This document shows positions 16,741 through 25,335 of a DNA stretch of 64,000 bases, one piece after another (positions within the stretch are counted from its first letter, which is position 1; each line of letters begins with the position of its first letter). Source of the stretch: Stappia stellulata DSM 5886 (lineage in GTDB: Bacteria; Pseudomonadota; Alphaproteobacteria; Rhizobiales; Stappiaceae). Position numbers and translations under genes: made by a program. The DNA lies in NCBI RefSeq assembly GCF_000423705.1, contig NZ_AUIM01000011.1:372001-436000 (forward strand). The letters are read 5' to 3'. The notes under the pieces were generated by a model, which was not told where the DNA came from, ran no database searches, and saw only the letters and a program-made list of their open reading frames with translations.

Positions 16741-17526
16741 CTATTTGATCGCCAGATAGCCGACAAAGCTGAGATAGCGCATCACGGTGAACACCGAGGA
16801 GAACCCGGCCTCGCGCAGGGCCTGTACGTTTTCCTCCGAGGTTTGCGGGTTCAAGATGCCCTTGAGGCTCTTGCTCTTCGCGATGATCTCAGCAGGGTGA
16901 AACCCCTGTTCGATCTTGAAGTCGACATAGAGACTGGAAAGGAGGTCCTGCGCCACGGGATCGGAGCCACGTACCTTCTCGAACATGATCAGCCCGCCGC
17001 CGGGAAGCAGGGAATCGTAGAGTTTGCGGATCAGTTGCGCACGCACCGCCAGCGGGGTGAACTGGATCGTGTAGTAGGACAGGAAGAGATTGGCGCGCTC
17101 GAAGGCGAACCGCAGGATGTCCGACGTGACGAATTCGATGCCGAGATGGCCGTGCTCCTCGCGCGCCTTCAATGTCATCGCCTCGACGCTGTCGATCCCG
17201 ACCCAACGCACATTTTGATGCGCCGCGTGCCGCGTTGCCACCTTGGCGATCAGCTCGCCGACCGAACTGCCAAGCTCGTAACAGGCGGTTCCGTCCTGAA
17301 CGAAGTAGTCGCTCAGTTCACAGGCGAGCTTGTGTCCCTCGGCATACATCGGGATCGAGCGCCGGACATGGTCCGCGAAGTGTGTGGGCGTTTGCCCGCC
17401 GAAGGACCAGCCTGCATTTGCCGCGCTGATGTTGTTGCCGACACTGGCGATAGGGGTCGTTTCGTTTGCACGCGGCTCGCTTCGGCCTGCCCCATGCCCC
17501 TTGGCACTTTCCACCTGCGCTTCCAT
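16741..17526 (-). CDS. CmoA-like SAM-binding methyltransferase
   Basis: This 261-residue protein resembles CmoA, the enzyme that makes carboxy-S-adenosylmethionine from prephenate and SAM. Shared marks are FADHVRRSIPMY, a FVQDGTACYELGSSVGE motif I, a NLFLSYYTIQF segment, LLPGGGLIMFEKV, and the DFKIEQGFHPAEI region near the end. No CmoB gene is near, so a role in tRNA modification is unlikely here. It may be an ordinary methyltransferase or a supplier of carboxy-SAM for an unusual one-carbon transfer. ATG at 17526 has an AGGAG site 6 bp upstream. About 45 N-terminal residues before the conserved part are low in complexity. First gene of the cluster. Confidence 0.78.
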   Translation of the reverse strand: MEAQVESAKGHGAGRSEPRANETTPIASVGNNISAANAGWSFGGQTPTHFADHVRRSIPMYAEGHKLACELSDYFVQDGTACYELGSSVGELIAKVATRHAAHQNVRWVGIDSVEAMTLKAREEHGHLGIEFVTSDILRFAFERANLFLSYYTIQFTPLAVRAQLIRKLYDSLLPGGGLIMFEKVRGSDPVAQDLLSSLYVDFKIEQGFHPAEIIAKSKSLKGILNPQTSEENVQALREAGFSSVFTVMRYLSFVGYLAIK

Positions 17527-17704
17527 TGCCTGCTCCTGCTTGCATCCTGTTGCGCGCATCCCAGTTGTTCCGCCCGAATACGGTGCTGCATTCGCGGGTT
17601 GGCGAATGGTGTTCCCGCCAGTGCGGAGGCGGGCGAACGCTCTTCCGCCATTGCCGTTTCCCGGGCGGAGTACAGCAAGTCGAATGACAGTGTGCTGCGT
17701 GCAA
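17527..17704 (-). other. Long leader upstream of the CmoA-like gene
   Basis: If the promoter at 17711-17738 is used, the transcript has about 175 untranslated bases before the first gene. The stretch has normal G+C and contains short open frames without good ribosome sites. I recognise no riboswitch or leader peptide in it. Confidence 0.35.
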
Positions 17705-17710
17705 ATGCAA

Positions 17711-17738
17711 ATTAAAGTTGTAATTGCGAGGCTGTCAA
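17711..17738 (-). promoter_or_regulatory. Strong candidate sigma-70 promoter for the accessory cluster
   Basis: On the minus strand a perfect -35 TTGACA (17733-17738) is followed after 16 bp by TTTAAT (17711-17716), five of six bases of the -10 consensus. The spacer is AT-rich. It points at the CmoA-like gene. No regulator gene and no clear operator lie beside it. Confidence 0.6.
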
Positions 17739-17896
17739 CTGGAAACGCCATCGGGCGTCGCGTGTGCCGCTCCAGGGGACATTGAGGCGGCGTGCTTGAA
17801 AACCGACGTCAGATTTGTCGTTGTGCGGACCCGTGCCGCACGTTTTCAGTGAGCGGCAAAGCGGGGCGAAACCGCATGCCCATCATCGCGCCCGAC

Positions 17897-17932
17897 ACGC
17901 AAAACGGGGCGGGACCACCCCGGTCCCGCCCC
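17897..17932 (-). terminator. Rho-independent terminator after the PHB depolymerase gene
   Basis: The 11-bp arms GGGGCGGGACC (17906-17916) and GGTCCCGCCCC (17922-17932) are exact complements around a 5-base loop. On the minus strand the stem is followed by GTTTTG. It lies 43 bp after the depolymerase stop and separates that gene from the accessory cluster promoter. Confidence 0.85.
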
Positions 17933-17974
17933 AACAAAAGGCATTCGACTGCACGTGCAACGGACTGAATGCGT

Positions 17975-19549
17975 TCAGCCGTTGGCCGGCTGTTTTGCAA
18001 ATTTGCGCGCCTGTTCGATCCAGCCGTCCCGTTCGATGCGCCCCCGGAAATCGAGCTTGCTGTCGAGGGCTGCGATCTGCGCGTCCGTCAGTGCCGCAAT
18101 CTGCCAATAGTGGAAGATGCCGGCGCCATTGAGCGCCGTTTGCAGTTTTGGGCCCACGCCGCTGATTTCGGTGAGATCGTCGGCCGCACCCTGCGGTTCG
18201 GCGAGGAGAACCTCGGCCAAGGGATCGCTGAGCTTGCCCGGTTTCTCCTGGACGGCAGTCGCCGGCGCGTCCGGTTTGGTGGCAACCGCGACCTCGACCG
18301 GATTTTTCGGTCGTGCGGGGGCCGTTTCGGGTCGCTTGTAGTGGGTGCGGATGAAGTCCATCACACGGGGCGCGATTTCCGAGCGGAAGCGTGATCCGTT
18401 GAACACGCCGTAGTGGCCGACGGCGGGCTGCGTGTAGTGCGCCTGCATGTCGGCGGCGAGGCCGGTGCACAGATCGTGCGCAGCCTTGGTCTGTCCGCCG
18501 CCGGTGATGTCGTCTTTCTCGCCCTCGACCGTGAGCAAGGCGGTTCGGCGGATCTTGCCGCAATCGACAAGCTCGCCGCGGTGTCGGAACTCCCCCTTGG
18601 GAAGGGCATGGGTGATGAACACCGTCTCCACCGTCTGAAGGTAGAACTCGGCGGTGAGATCCATCACCGCCAGATACTCGTCGTAAAAGTCCCGGTGCTT
18701 TTCCGCGCTATCGCCATCGCCATGGACCAGATGCTGGAAGAACTCGTGATGGGCGTTCACGTGGCGGTCGAGGTTCATGCTCATGAAGCCCGACAGCTGC
18801 AGGAAGCCCGGATAGACATCGCGCAGGAAGCCCGGCTGCGGGAAGGGCACCTTCATGATCACGTTTCGGCGGAACCAGTCGATCCCCTTGTCTTCCGCCA
18901 GATCGTTGACCGCCGTCGGATTGATGCGCGTATCGATCGGCCCGCCCATCAGCGTCATTGTCGCCGGCGACAGCGGATCTTCGTGACCCTCCATTACCGC
19001 AATGGCGGCCAGGACGGGAACGGAGGGCTGGCAGACCGCGACCACATGTGTATCGGGGCCGAGGAAGTGCAGCATCTCGATGATGTAGTCGATGTAATCG
19101 TCGAGGTCGAAACTGCCCTCGTTCACCGGCACCATGCGCGCGTCGACCCAATCGGTGATATAGACATCCGCGCGCGGCAGAAGCGTTTCCACGGTGCCGC
19201 GCAACAGCGTCGCATAGTGACCCGACATCGGCGCGACGACCAGGATCTTGGGGTCCTGACGCTGCTTCGCCCCGAGCTTCCGGTCGAAATGCAGCAGGTT
19301 GCAAAACGGCCTGCTCCAGACAATCTCTTCGCGAACCGGGACTTTCACCCCGCTGACGGTGGTCTCGTCGAGTCCGAACTCGGGCTTTCCGTAACGTCGC
19401 GTCATGCGCTCGATCAGCTCGCAACCGGCCGCGACGGAGCGGCCTAAGGGGGTATGCGTGAGCGGGTTGAGCGGGTTTTGGAAGTACAGGCGGGTCATGT
19501 CGGCCGTCGCCCGCATGGGGCTCATGGCCGCGTGATTGAATTCATACAT
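17975..19549 (-). CDS. phaZ: Intracellular poly(3-hydroxybutyrate) depolymerase with C-terminal helix-hairpin-helix domain
   Basis: This 524-residue enzyme mobilises stored polyhydroxybutyrate. Residues 1-400 match the intracellular PHB depolymerase family: start MYEFNHAAMSPMR, NPLNPLTHTPLG, and a Cys-type lipase box AVCQPSVP with nucleophile C173. Further on are LMGGPIDTRINPT, GEKDDITGGGQT for the acid and VGHYGVFNG for the His. After a Pro/Ala-rich linker, residues of about 455-520 form an extra domain, LTEISGVGPKLQTALNGAG, followed by FRGRIERDGWIEQARKF. This type of helix-hairpin-helix tail is seen on other alphaproteobacterial proteins such as NuoE-like fusions. The ATG at 19549 matches the family start; an open frame to 19615 exists. 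No strong ribosome site. Confidence 0.92.
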   Translation of the reverse strand: MYEFNHAAMSPMRATADMTRLYFQNPLNPLTHTPLGRSVAAGCELIERMTRRYGKPEFGLDETTVSGVKVPVREEIVWSRPFCNLLHFDRKLGAKQRQDPKILVVAPMSGHYATLLRGTVETLLPRADVYITDWVDARMVPVNEGSFDLDDYIDYIIEMLHFLGPDTHVVAVCQPSVPVLAAIAVMEGHEDPLSPATMTLMGGPIDTRINPTAVNDLAEDKGIDWFRRNVIMKVPFPQPGFLRDVYPGFLQLSGFMSMNLDRHVNAHHEFFQHLVHGDGDSAEKHRDFYDEYLAVMDLTAEFYLQTVETVFITHALPKGEFRHRGELVDCGKIRRTALLTVEGEKDDITGGGQTKAAHDLCTGLAADMQAHYTQPAVGHYGVFNGSRFRSEIAPRVMDFIRTHYKRPETAPARPKNPVEVAVATKPDAPATAVQEKPGKLSDPLAEVLLAEPQGAADDLTEISGVGPKLQTALNGAGIFHYWQIAALTDAQIAALDSKLDFRGRIERDGWIEQARKFAKQPANG

Positions 19550-19615
19550 ATGATAGAATGGCACGCGATCGACCCTTCTTTGGTCCCGACCTTGCTGCAT
19601 GGCCGGTCGGCACAT

Positions 19616-19659
19616 TTATTTCGCATTGCAAAATAATATGACAAAGAGATTGCGTCGCA
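19616..19659. promoter_or_regulatory. Palindromic operator candidates upstream of phaZ
   Basis: A 21-bp palindrome (19616-19636) has arms TTATTTCGCA and TGCAAAATAA around a central T, with one mismatched pair. A smaller one, TGCG-T-CGCA, lies at 19651-19659. Both are 65-110 bp upstream of the phaZ start in an AT-rich stretch. A related half site TTGCGATGCGAAA occurs at 19740-19752. PHB granule genes of alphaproteobacteria are often repressed by PhaR at TGC-rich palindromes. That link is a guess. Confidence 0.45.
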
Positions 19660-19747
19660 TCAACCGCAACGGAGGTCGATACTCCGTAATTGCTGCAAAA
19701 ATGCCGCGCCCGGACGAAAATGGGTGCGCGAGCAATATGTTGCGATG

Positions 19748-19768
19748 CGAAAAATCTTTCGATTTTCG
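19748..19768 (-). terminator. Weak terminator-like hairpin after hemW
   Basis: On the minus strand CGAAAATC and GATTTTTCG can pair around a GAAA tetraloop with one bulged base, 14 bp after the hemW stop. No T-run follows, so it could be a processing stem rather than a terminator. Confidence 0.35.
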
Positions 19769-19782
19769 TGAAATCGGCCCTG

Positions 19783-20940
19783 TCAGGCGGCCAGGTCGGC
19801 GACGACCGCGTCCAGAACGAGGAAGCCGGCCGGCGTGGCACGGACCCGATTGTTCTCCAGATGCTCCACCATGCCATGCTCCACAAGCTGGGCAATGCGT
19901 CTGGAATCGATTGTCCGGCCGGCGATGGCTTCATAGCGGCCAAGGTCGATGCCTTCCACCAGCCGCAAACCCATCACCAGGTATTCGTCGCCTTGTTCTT
20001 CCTGCGTGAGCGCCTGATCCTCGACCAGCCCGTCGCCGCGGGCCTCGACAGCTTCCAGCCAGGTTTCCGGGTGGCGTTCGGTCGCGGTCGCGAACTTGCC
20101 GTTGCCTCCCGTCAGGCGCCCATGCGCGCCCGGACCGACGCCGACGTAGTCGCCGTAACGCCAGTAGACGAGATTGTGCCGCGATTCCGCACCGGGAATG
20201 GCGTGGTTCGACACTTCATAGGCCGGCATGCCCCGTGCCTCGCAAATCTCCTGCGTCAGGTCGTAGAGATGTGCGGCCGTATCGGGATCCGGAACCACAA
20301 GCTTTCCGCTGCGGTGAAGCTCGAAATAGGGCGTGCCCTGCTCGATCGTCAGCTGATAGAGCGAAAGATGGTCCGCCGCGAGATCGATGGCCTCTGACAA
20401 TTCCGCCTGCCAGTCCCGTGCCGTCTGGTCGGGGCGCGCGTAGATCAGGTCGAAGGAAATGCGCGGAAACGTGTCGCGGGCGATCCCGATCGCCTTTTTT
20501 GCCTGTGCGACATCATGCAGGCGACCGAGGCGTTTCAGATCCGGATCGTTCAGTGCCTGGACCCCGAGCGACAGCCGGTTCACGCCGGCGGCGCGATAAC
20601 CCTTGAAGCGGGACGCCTCGACGGAGGAGGGATTGGCCTCCATCGTGATCTCGGCATCGGATGCCACACTCCACAGGCCGGCGATCGCGTCGAGCACGCG
20701 GGCGACCGTCGCCGGATCCATCAGCGAGGGGGTTCCTCCACCCAAAAAGATGGAATCGACGCGCCGTCCGCGCGTGCGCTCGGCGAAGGTTTTCAGTTCA
20801 CGTTCGAAGGCGCTCGCGAAGCGCGGCTGGTCCACGCCCGCATGGCGGACGTGACTGTTGAAGTCGCAATAGGGGCATTTGGCCTCGCAAAACGGCCAAT
20901 GCACATAGATGCCGAACCCGCCGTCGCCCTCGTATGTCAT
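19783..20940 (-). CDS. hemW: Radical SAM haem chaperone HemW
   Basis: This 385-residue protein belongs to the HemN/HemW radical SAM family. The iron-sulfur motif CX3CX2C is C18, C22, C25 ([13 protein letters not shown]), earlier than in HemN. The HemW-type haem-binding [20 protein letters not shown] is present. These point to HemW, which delivers haem to respiratory enzymes, rather than the coproporphyrinogen dehydrogenase HemN. The start overlaps the rdgB stop as ATGA. The order rph, rdgB, hemW is common in alphaproteobacteria. Confidence 0.93.
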   Translation of the reverse strand: MTYEGDGGFGIYVHWPFCEAKCPYCDFNSHVRHAGVDQPRFASAFERELKTFAERTRGRRVDSIFLGGGTPSLMDPATVARVLDAIAGLWSVASDAEITMEANPSSVEASRFKGYRAAGVNRLSLGVQALNDPDLKRLGRLHDVAQAKKAIGIARDTFPRISFDLIYARPDQTARDWQAELSEAIDLAADHLSLYQLTIEQGTPYFELHRSGKLVVPDPDTAAHLYDLTQEICEARGMPAYEVSNHAIPGAESRHNLVYWRYGDYVGVGPGAHGRLTGGNGKFATATERHPETWLEAVEARGDGLVEDQALTQEEQGDEYLVMGLRLVEGIDLGRYEAIAGRTIDSRRIAQLVEHGMVEHLENNRVRATPAGFLVLDAVVADLAA

Positions 20941-21596
20941 GCGCTCTCCAGACAGGCTTTCGAAAACGCCTGAAAGGCGCGGGCGCGATGCGACAGGGCC
21001 GGGCCGTCGAGCGTCCAGCCGTGTTTTTCCTCCGGCGACATTTCCGCGAAGGTGCGCGTGTGGCCGTCGGGCTGGAACATCGGGTCGTAGCCGAAACCGC
21101 CGTCGCCGCGCGGCGGCCAGACGATCTGCCCCTCGACCTCGCCGCGGAAGAACACGCTTTCCCCGTCCGGCCAGGCAAGGCACAGCACCGCGACGAAGGA
21201 GCCTCGGCGCTGTTCATCGCTCCTTGCGCCGGCAGCCTGGAGCTTTTCCTCCACCGTGCGCATGGCCATGGCGAAGTCCTTTTCCGGCCCGCCCCAGCGC
21301 GCGGAATAGACGCCGGGCTGACCGTCGAGGGCCGCGACGCAAAAGCCGCTGTCGTCGGCAAGGGCCGGCAGGCCGCTCGCCTTTGCCGCCGCGACGGCCT
21401 TCAGCTCGGCGTTGGCCTCGAATGTCGTGCCGGTCTCTTCCGGTTCCGGCAGGTCGAGCGCGCCGGCGGAGACCACCTCGAAGCCGTAGGGCGCCATGAG
21501 ATCCTCGATCTCGCGCAGCTTGCCGGGATTGTGGCTGGCGATGACGATGCGGCCGGGTTCGAGGCGGCGGTGCGTTGGCTCACTGGCGTTGGACAT
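20937..21596 (-). CDS. rdgB: XTP/dITP pyrophosphatase RdgB
   Basis: This 219-residue Ham1/RdgB protein hydrolyses non-canonical purine triphosphates (dITP, XTP) to monophosphates, keeping them out of DNA. Marks are the N-terminal [34 protein letters not shown], and [10 protein letters not shown] near residue 160, then SHRARA near the end. ATG at 21596 follows a GAGGAT site. It sits 7 bp after the rph stop and overlaps hemW, forming a housekeeping operon. Confidence 0.95.
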   Translation of the reverse strand: MSNASEPTHRRLEPGRIVIASHNPGKLREIEDLMAPYGFEVVSAGALDLPEPEETGTTFEANAELKAVAAAKASGLPALADDSGFCVAALDGQPGVYSARWGGPEKDFAMAMRTVEEKLQAAGARSDEQRRGSFVAVLCLAWPDGESVFFRGEVEGQIVWPPRGDGGFGYDPMFQPDGHTRTFAEMSPEEKHGWTLDGPALSHRARAFQAFSKACLESA

Positions 21597-21603
21597 GGGA
21601 TCC

Positions 21604-22317
21604 TCAGGAAATCGCCATCTTCTGGAAATCGACCAATTGCCCGATCCCCTTCTTTGCAAGGGCCAGCAGCTGGGTGAACTCTTCTTCGGAGAAGGGCGTG
21701 CCTTCGGCCGTGCCCTGGATCTCGACGATGCCGCCGGAACCGGTCATCACGAAATTCGCATCGGTGTCGGCGTCGGAATCCTCCAGATAGTCGAGGTCGA
21801 GCACAGGCTTGCCGCCGTAGATGCCGCAGGAGATCGCCGCGATATGGTCCTTCAGGACCGGGGCGGACACCATCTCGCGGGCGCGCATCCACTCGACGCA
21901 ATCCTTCAGCGCGACCCAGGCGCCGGTGATCGCGGCGGTGCGCGTGCCGCCATCTGCCTGCAGGACGTCGCAATCGACCGAGATCTGGCGTTCGCCGAGC
22001 GACGGCAGATCCACGACGGCGCGCAGCGAGCGGCCGATCAGGCGCTGGATTTCCTGGGTGCGGCCGGACTGCTTGCCGGCGGAGGCCTCGCGGCGCATGC
22101 GGTCGCCTGTGGCGCGCGGCAGCATGCCGTATTCGGCGGTCACCCAACCGCGGTTCTGTCCGCGCAGCCACGGCGGAATGCGCTCCTCGAGGCTCGCGGT
22201 GCACAGGACATGGGTATCGCCGAACTTGACGAGGCATGAGCCTTCCGCGTGTTTTGAGACGCCGCGCTCCAGTGTGACGGCGCGCAACTCGTCTGCTGCA
22301 CGTTTGGATGGCCGCAT
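21604..22317 (-). CDS. rph: Ribonuclease PH
   Basis: This 237-residue phosphorolytic exoribonuclease trims the 3' ends of tRNA precursors. Typical sequences are [12 protein letters not shown] at the start, [14 protein letters not shown], a basic [36 protein letters not shown] and the [17 protein letters not shown] metal/phosphate region. ATG at 22317 has AAGGA upstream; the open frame extends to 22365 without support. It is divergent from hrcA, a conserved alphaproteobacterial arrangement. Confidence 0.96.
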   Translation of the reverse strand: MRPSKRAADELRAVTLERGVSKHAEGSCLVKFGDTHVLCTASLEERIPPWLRGQNRGWVTAEYGMLPRATGDRMRREASAGKQSGRTQEIQRLIGRSLRAVVDLPSLGERQISVDCDVLQADGGTRTAAITGAWVALKDCVEWMRAREMVSAPVLKDHIAAISCGIYGGKPVLDLDYLEDSDADTDANFVMTGSGGIVEIQGTAEGTPFSEEEFTQLLALAKKGIGQLVDFQKMAIS

Positions 22318-22582
22318 GTCGTTTTCCTTCCGGTCGGTCTTGGCGCCACCGCACGCGGCGTCCATGGAATGTTTCGCGCACTTCTAATGCAAACGGACGC
22401 GAGAGAAAACGCTTCTCTGTTTCCATCGGCCCGGTCGGGGTCTGGCGCAGGCACGCGCAAGTCGCCGGCGATCTGGAAAAAACCGCGCAGGGTCCTCATC
22501 TTCCCGGTATGAGTGGTTATATTCCTGCAAAGAAGCGCATGCCCTGCCGGATCTTGCGCGCCCGCAAACGAGGACAGCAATC

Positions 22583-23650
22583 GTGACACTGGGTGGTCCC
22601 TCCGTCAGCCTGAGCGAGCTTGATCAGCGGTCGCGCGAGATCTTTCGGGCGATCGTCGAGAGCTACCTGGACACGGGTGAACCCGTCGGGTCGCGCAACC
22701 TGTCGCGTCATCCCGCGATCCGCCTGTCTCCGGCATCGATTCGCAACATCATGTCGGATCTCGAACATGCGGGTCTGCTCTATGCGCCGCACACCTCCGC
22801 CGGGCGGCTCCCCACCGAAGGCGGCTTGCGCTTCTTCGTCGATGCGCTTCTGGAGGTCGGCGATCTGACGCGCGAGGAGCGCTCGCAGATCGAGATCCAG
22901 GTGAAGGCGGCGCAGAGCGAACGCACATCGGAGCAATTGCTGACGGAAGCCAGCCAGATGCTCTCCGGCCTGTCGCGTGGCGCCGGCGTGGTCTTCACGC
23001 ACAAGGCCGATGCGCGGCTGCGCCACGTCGAATTCGTTCGCATCGAGCCGCAAAAGGCGCTGGTCGTTCTGGTGGCCGACGACGGGTCGGTCGAGAACCG
23101 GATCGTGTCCCTGCCGCCGGGCCTTCCGCAATCGGCCCTGATCGAGGCGTCGAATTATCTCACCAGCCTGATCCGGGGGCGAACGCTGGCGGAGGCGCGC
23201 GTCGAACTGGAGAGCCAGCGCGACCGCCATCAGGCGGAGCTGGACGATCTGACCGCCAAGCTCGTCGAGATGGGGATCGCGACGCGCACCGGAACAGGCG
23301 CGGATTCGGGGTCGCTGATCGTGCGAGGGCGCTCCAACCTCCTGTCCGACCTGGAAGCGGAGCAGGACCTGGAGCGTATCCGCCTGTTGTTCGACGACCT
23401 TGAGAGCAAGCGCGATTTGATCCAGTTGCTCGCCGCGGCCGAAGGCGGCGACGGAGTGCGCATCTTCATCGGGTCGGAAAACAAGCTGTTTTCGCTGTCA
23501 GGCTCATCGATCGTCGTCTCTCCCTTTCGCGATCAGGACGAGCGGATCATCGGCGTCCTCGGCGTGATCGGGCCGACCCGGCTGAACTACGCCCGCATCA
23601 TTCCCATGGTCGACTACACGGCACGTCTGGTCGGACGGCTGTTGCGCTGA
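22583..23650 (+). CDS. hrcA: Heat-inducible transcription repressor HrcA
   Basis: This 355-residue protein is HrcA, which represses chaperonin genes at CIRCE operators. The N-terminal winged helix includes the [14 protein letters not shown] and [31 protein letters not shown] signature regions. The C-terminal part carries [15 protein letters not shown] and [19 protein letters not shown]. Start is GTG at 22583 after a GAGGACAG site. No CIRCE element is visible in the window. grpE, which usually follows hrcA, is absent here; a ThiF/MoeB gene follows instead. Confidence 0.95.
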   Translation: MTLGGPSVSLSELDQRSREIFRAIVESYLDTGEPVGSRNLSRHPAIRLSPASIRNIMSDLEHAGLLYAPHTSAGRLPTEGGLRFFVDALLEVGDLTREERSQIEIQVKAAQSERTSEQLLTEASQMLSGLSRGAGVVFTHKADARLRHVEFVRIEPQKALVVLVADDGSVENRIVSLPPGLPQSALIEASNYLTSLIRGRTLAEARVELESQRDRHQAELDDLTAKLVEMGIATRTGTGADSGSLIVRGRSNLLSDLEAEQDLERIRLLFDDLESKRDLIQLLAAAEGGDGVRIFIGSENKLFSLSGSSIVVSPFRDQDERIIGVLGVIGPTRLNYARIIPMVDYTARLVGRLLR

Positions 23651-23726
23651 TATCCCGTGGCGACACGGCGTGCCGGACCCGGATCGGATCGCAACACGCC
23701 CCCAATGACCGGTACATGAGCCTGAC

Positions 23727-24533
23727 ATGAACCTGAGCCCCGCCGAACTCGAACGCTATGCCCGCCACATTGTCCTTCAGGATGTCGGGGGTCCCGGACA
23801 GCAGAAACTGAAGGCGGCACGTGTCCTCGTCATCGGTGCCGGTGGCCTCGGCGCGCCCGTGCTGCAATATCTCGCGGCCGCCGGCGTCGGAACGCTGGGC
23901 GTCGTCGACGACGACGTGGTCTCGCTGTCCAACCTGCAGCGGCAGGTCATTCACGACACCGATCAGCTTGGCGAACCCAAGGTCGCAAGCGCGGCAGAAG
24001 CGATTTCAAGGCTGAACCCCCACGTCAGGGTCGAGCCCCATGCGGAGCGGCTTGCGCCGCACAACGCACTCACGCTGATTTCGCGTTACGATCTCGTCAT
24101 CGACGGGTCGGACAATTTCGCCACGCGCTATCTCGTCTCCGATGCCTGCTTCTTCGCCAGGAAACCGCTGGTGATGGGAGCAGTCGGGCGGCTTGACGGT
24201 TCCCTGACCCTGTTGAAACCCTACGAGAACGCTGCGGATGGCACGCGAAATCCGACCTATCGCTGCATCTTTCCGGACCGTCCGGCCGAGGGCATCGTGC
24301 CGACCTGCGCGGAAGCCGGGGTTCTGGGCGCGCTGACCGGCATGATCGGCACCATGCAGGCGATGGAGGCGATCAAGGAGATCGTCGGCTTCGGCGACGG
24401 GCTTGTCGGGCGCCTGCTTCTGGTCGATGCGCGGGACATGCGCTTCGAGACGATCCGCTATCGTTGGTCGGCGAAGAACCCGCTGAACGGCGAAAACCCC
24501 CTTCGCTATGACGAACTCGCGGGACCCGTGTGA
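23727..24533 (+). CDS. moeB: ThiF/MoeB/HesA family adenylyltransferase
   Basis: This 268-residue E1-like enzyme adenylates the C-terminal glycine of a ubiquitin-like sulfur carrier such as MoaD or ThiS. It shows YARHIVLQDVGG, the nucleotide motif VIGAGGLGAPV, SNLQRQVIH with the catalytic Arg, DGSDNFATRYL and IFPDRPAEGIVPTCAEAG. The paired CxxC zinc motifs of E. coli MoeB are not evident, so the protein is a zinc-less or reduced member. No sulfur-carrier gene is adjacent, so MoeB and ThiF remain equally possible. It overlaps the next gene as TGATG. Confidence 0.85.
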   Translation: MNLSPAELERYARHIVLQDVGGPGQQKLKAARVLVIGAGGLGAPVLQYLAAAGVGTLGVVDDDVVSLSNLQRQVIHDTDQLGEPKVASAAEAISRLNPHVRVEPHAERLAPHNALTLISRYDLVIDGSDNFATRYLVSDACFFARKPLVMGAVGRLDGSLTLLKPYENAADGTRNPTYRCIFPDRPAEGIVPTCAEAGVLGALTGMIGTMQAMEAIKEIVGFGDGLVGRLLLVDARDMRFETIRYRWSAKNPLNGENPLRYDELAGPV

Positions 24534-25267
24534 TGCGCTGGTTTCGCGCAGCCGATCCCCTTCCCGATGCGCTGGACCTGACACTCGGTGCCCGCAGCCT
24601 CACGGTTCGGCTGGTGCGCAATTCGCGGGCGAAACGCTACATCCTGCGGGTTCCCGCAAGCGGTGGCGATCCTGTGCTGACCGTGCCGGCGCGTGGCACG
24701 CTGGAGACGGCGAAGGCCTTTGCCGAGCGCCAACGCGACTGGCTGTCGGCTCAGTTGGAAAAGCGCGCGGATACTGCACCGTTTGCCGAGGGGGCATGCG
24801 TTCCCCTTCGCGGTGTTGAACATGTCATCGAGGCCGCCGAAGGCGTCCGCGGCCTTGTGCGCATCCGCGAAACCGCCGCCGGCCCCGTGCTCAGCGTGCC
24901 GGGCGGTCCCGATCACCTGCCGCGCCGGTTGCGGGACTGGTTCAAAGGGCAGGCCCGGAAGGATCTGGAGGCCGCCGTCGCCCGCCATGCCGATGCCCTT
25001 GGCCGCGCGCCGGCCGGGATCACGCTGCGCGATACGCGCAGCCGTTGGGGGTCCTGCAGTGCAACCGGAAATTTGTCGTTTTCCTGGCGGCTCGTGCTTG
25101 CGCCGCCGACGATCCTGGACTACGTCGCAGCGCATGAGGTTGCCCATCTCGCCGAGATGAACCACGGTCCTGACTTCTGGCGCCTGTGCCGTAACCTTGC
25201 CCCCCAGACCGACGAGGCCCGCGTCTGGCTTCGGCAAAAAGGCGGGACCTTGCATCTTTACGGCTGA
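24533..25267 (+). CDS. YgjP-like (DUF45) zinc metallopeptidase
   Basis: This 244-residue protein belongs to the YgjP/DUF45 family of M48-related metallopeptidases. The zinc site is AAHEVAHLAEMNHGPDFW, an HExxH with the third ligand His shortly after. TRSRWGSCS upstream of it is the family hallmark. The N-terminal VRLVRNSRAKRYILRV strand is also typical. ATG 24533 is used; an in-frame GTG sits at 24530. Function in the family is poorly known. It is probably co-transcribed with the ThiF/MoeB gene. Confidence 0.9.
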   Translation: MRWFRAADPLPDALDLTLGARSLTVRLVRNSRAKRYILRVPASGGDPVLTVPARGTLETAKAFAERQRDWLSAQLEKRADTAPFAEGACVPLRGVEHVIEAAEGVRGLVRIRETAAGPVLSVPGGPDHLPRRLRDWFKGQARKDLEAAVARHADALGRAPAGITLRDTRSRWGSCSATGNLSFSWRLVLAPPTILDYVAAHEVAHLAEMNHGPDFWRLCRNLAPQTDEARVWLRQKGGTLHLYG

Positions 25268-25335
25268 TTGCCGCCGACCACCTTTTCCGGCGGTCCCCGT
25301 GACCGCTCCCGCCGATTGCCTCAGGGGTATTTTGC

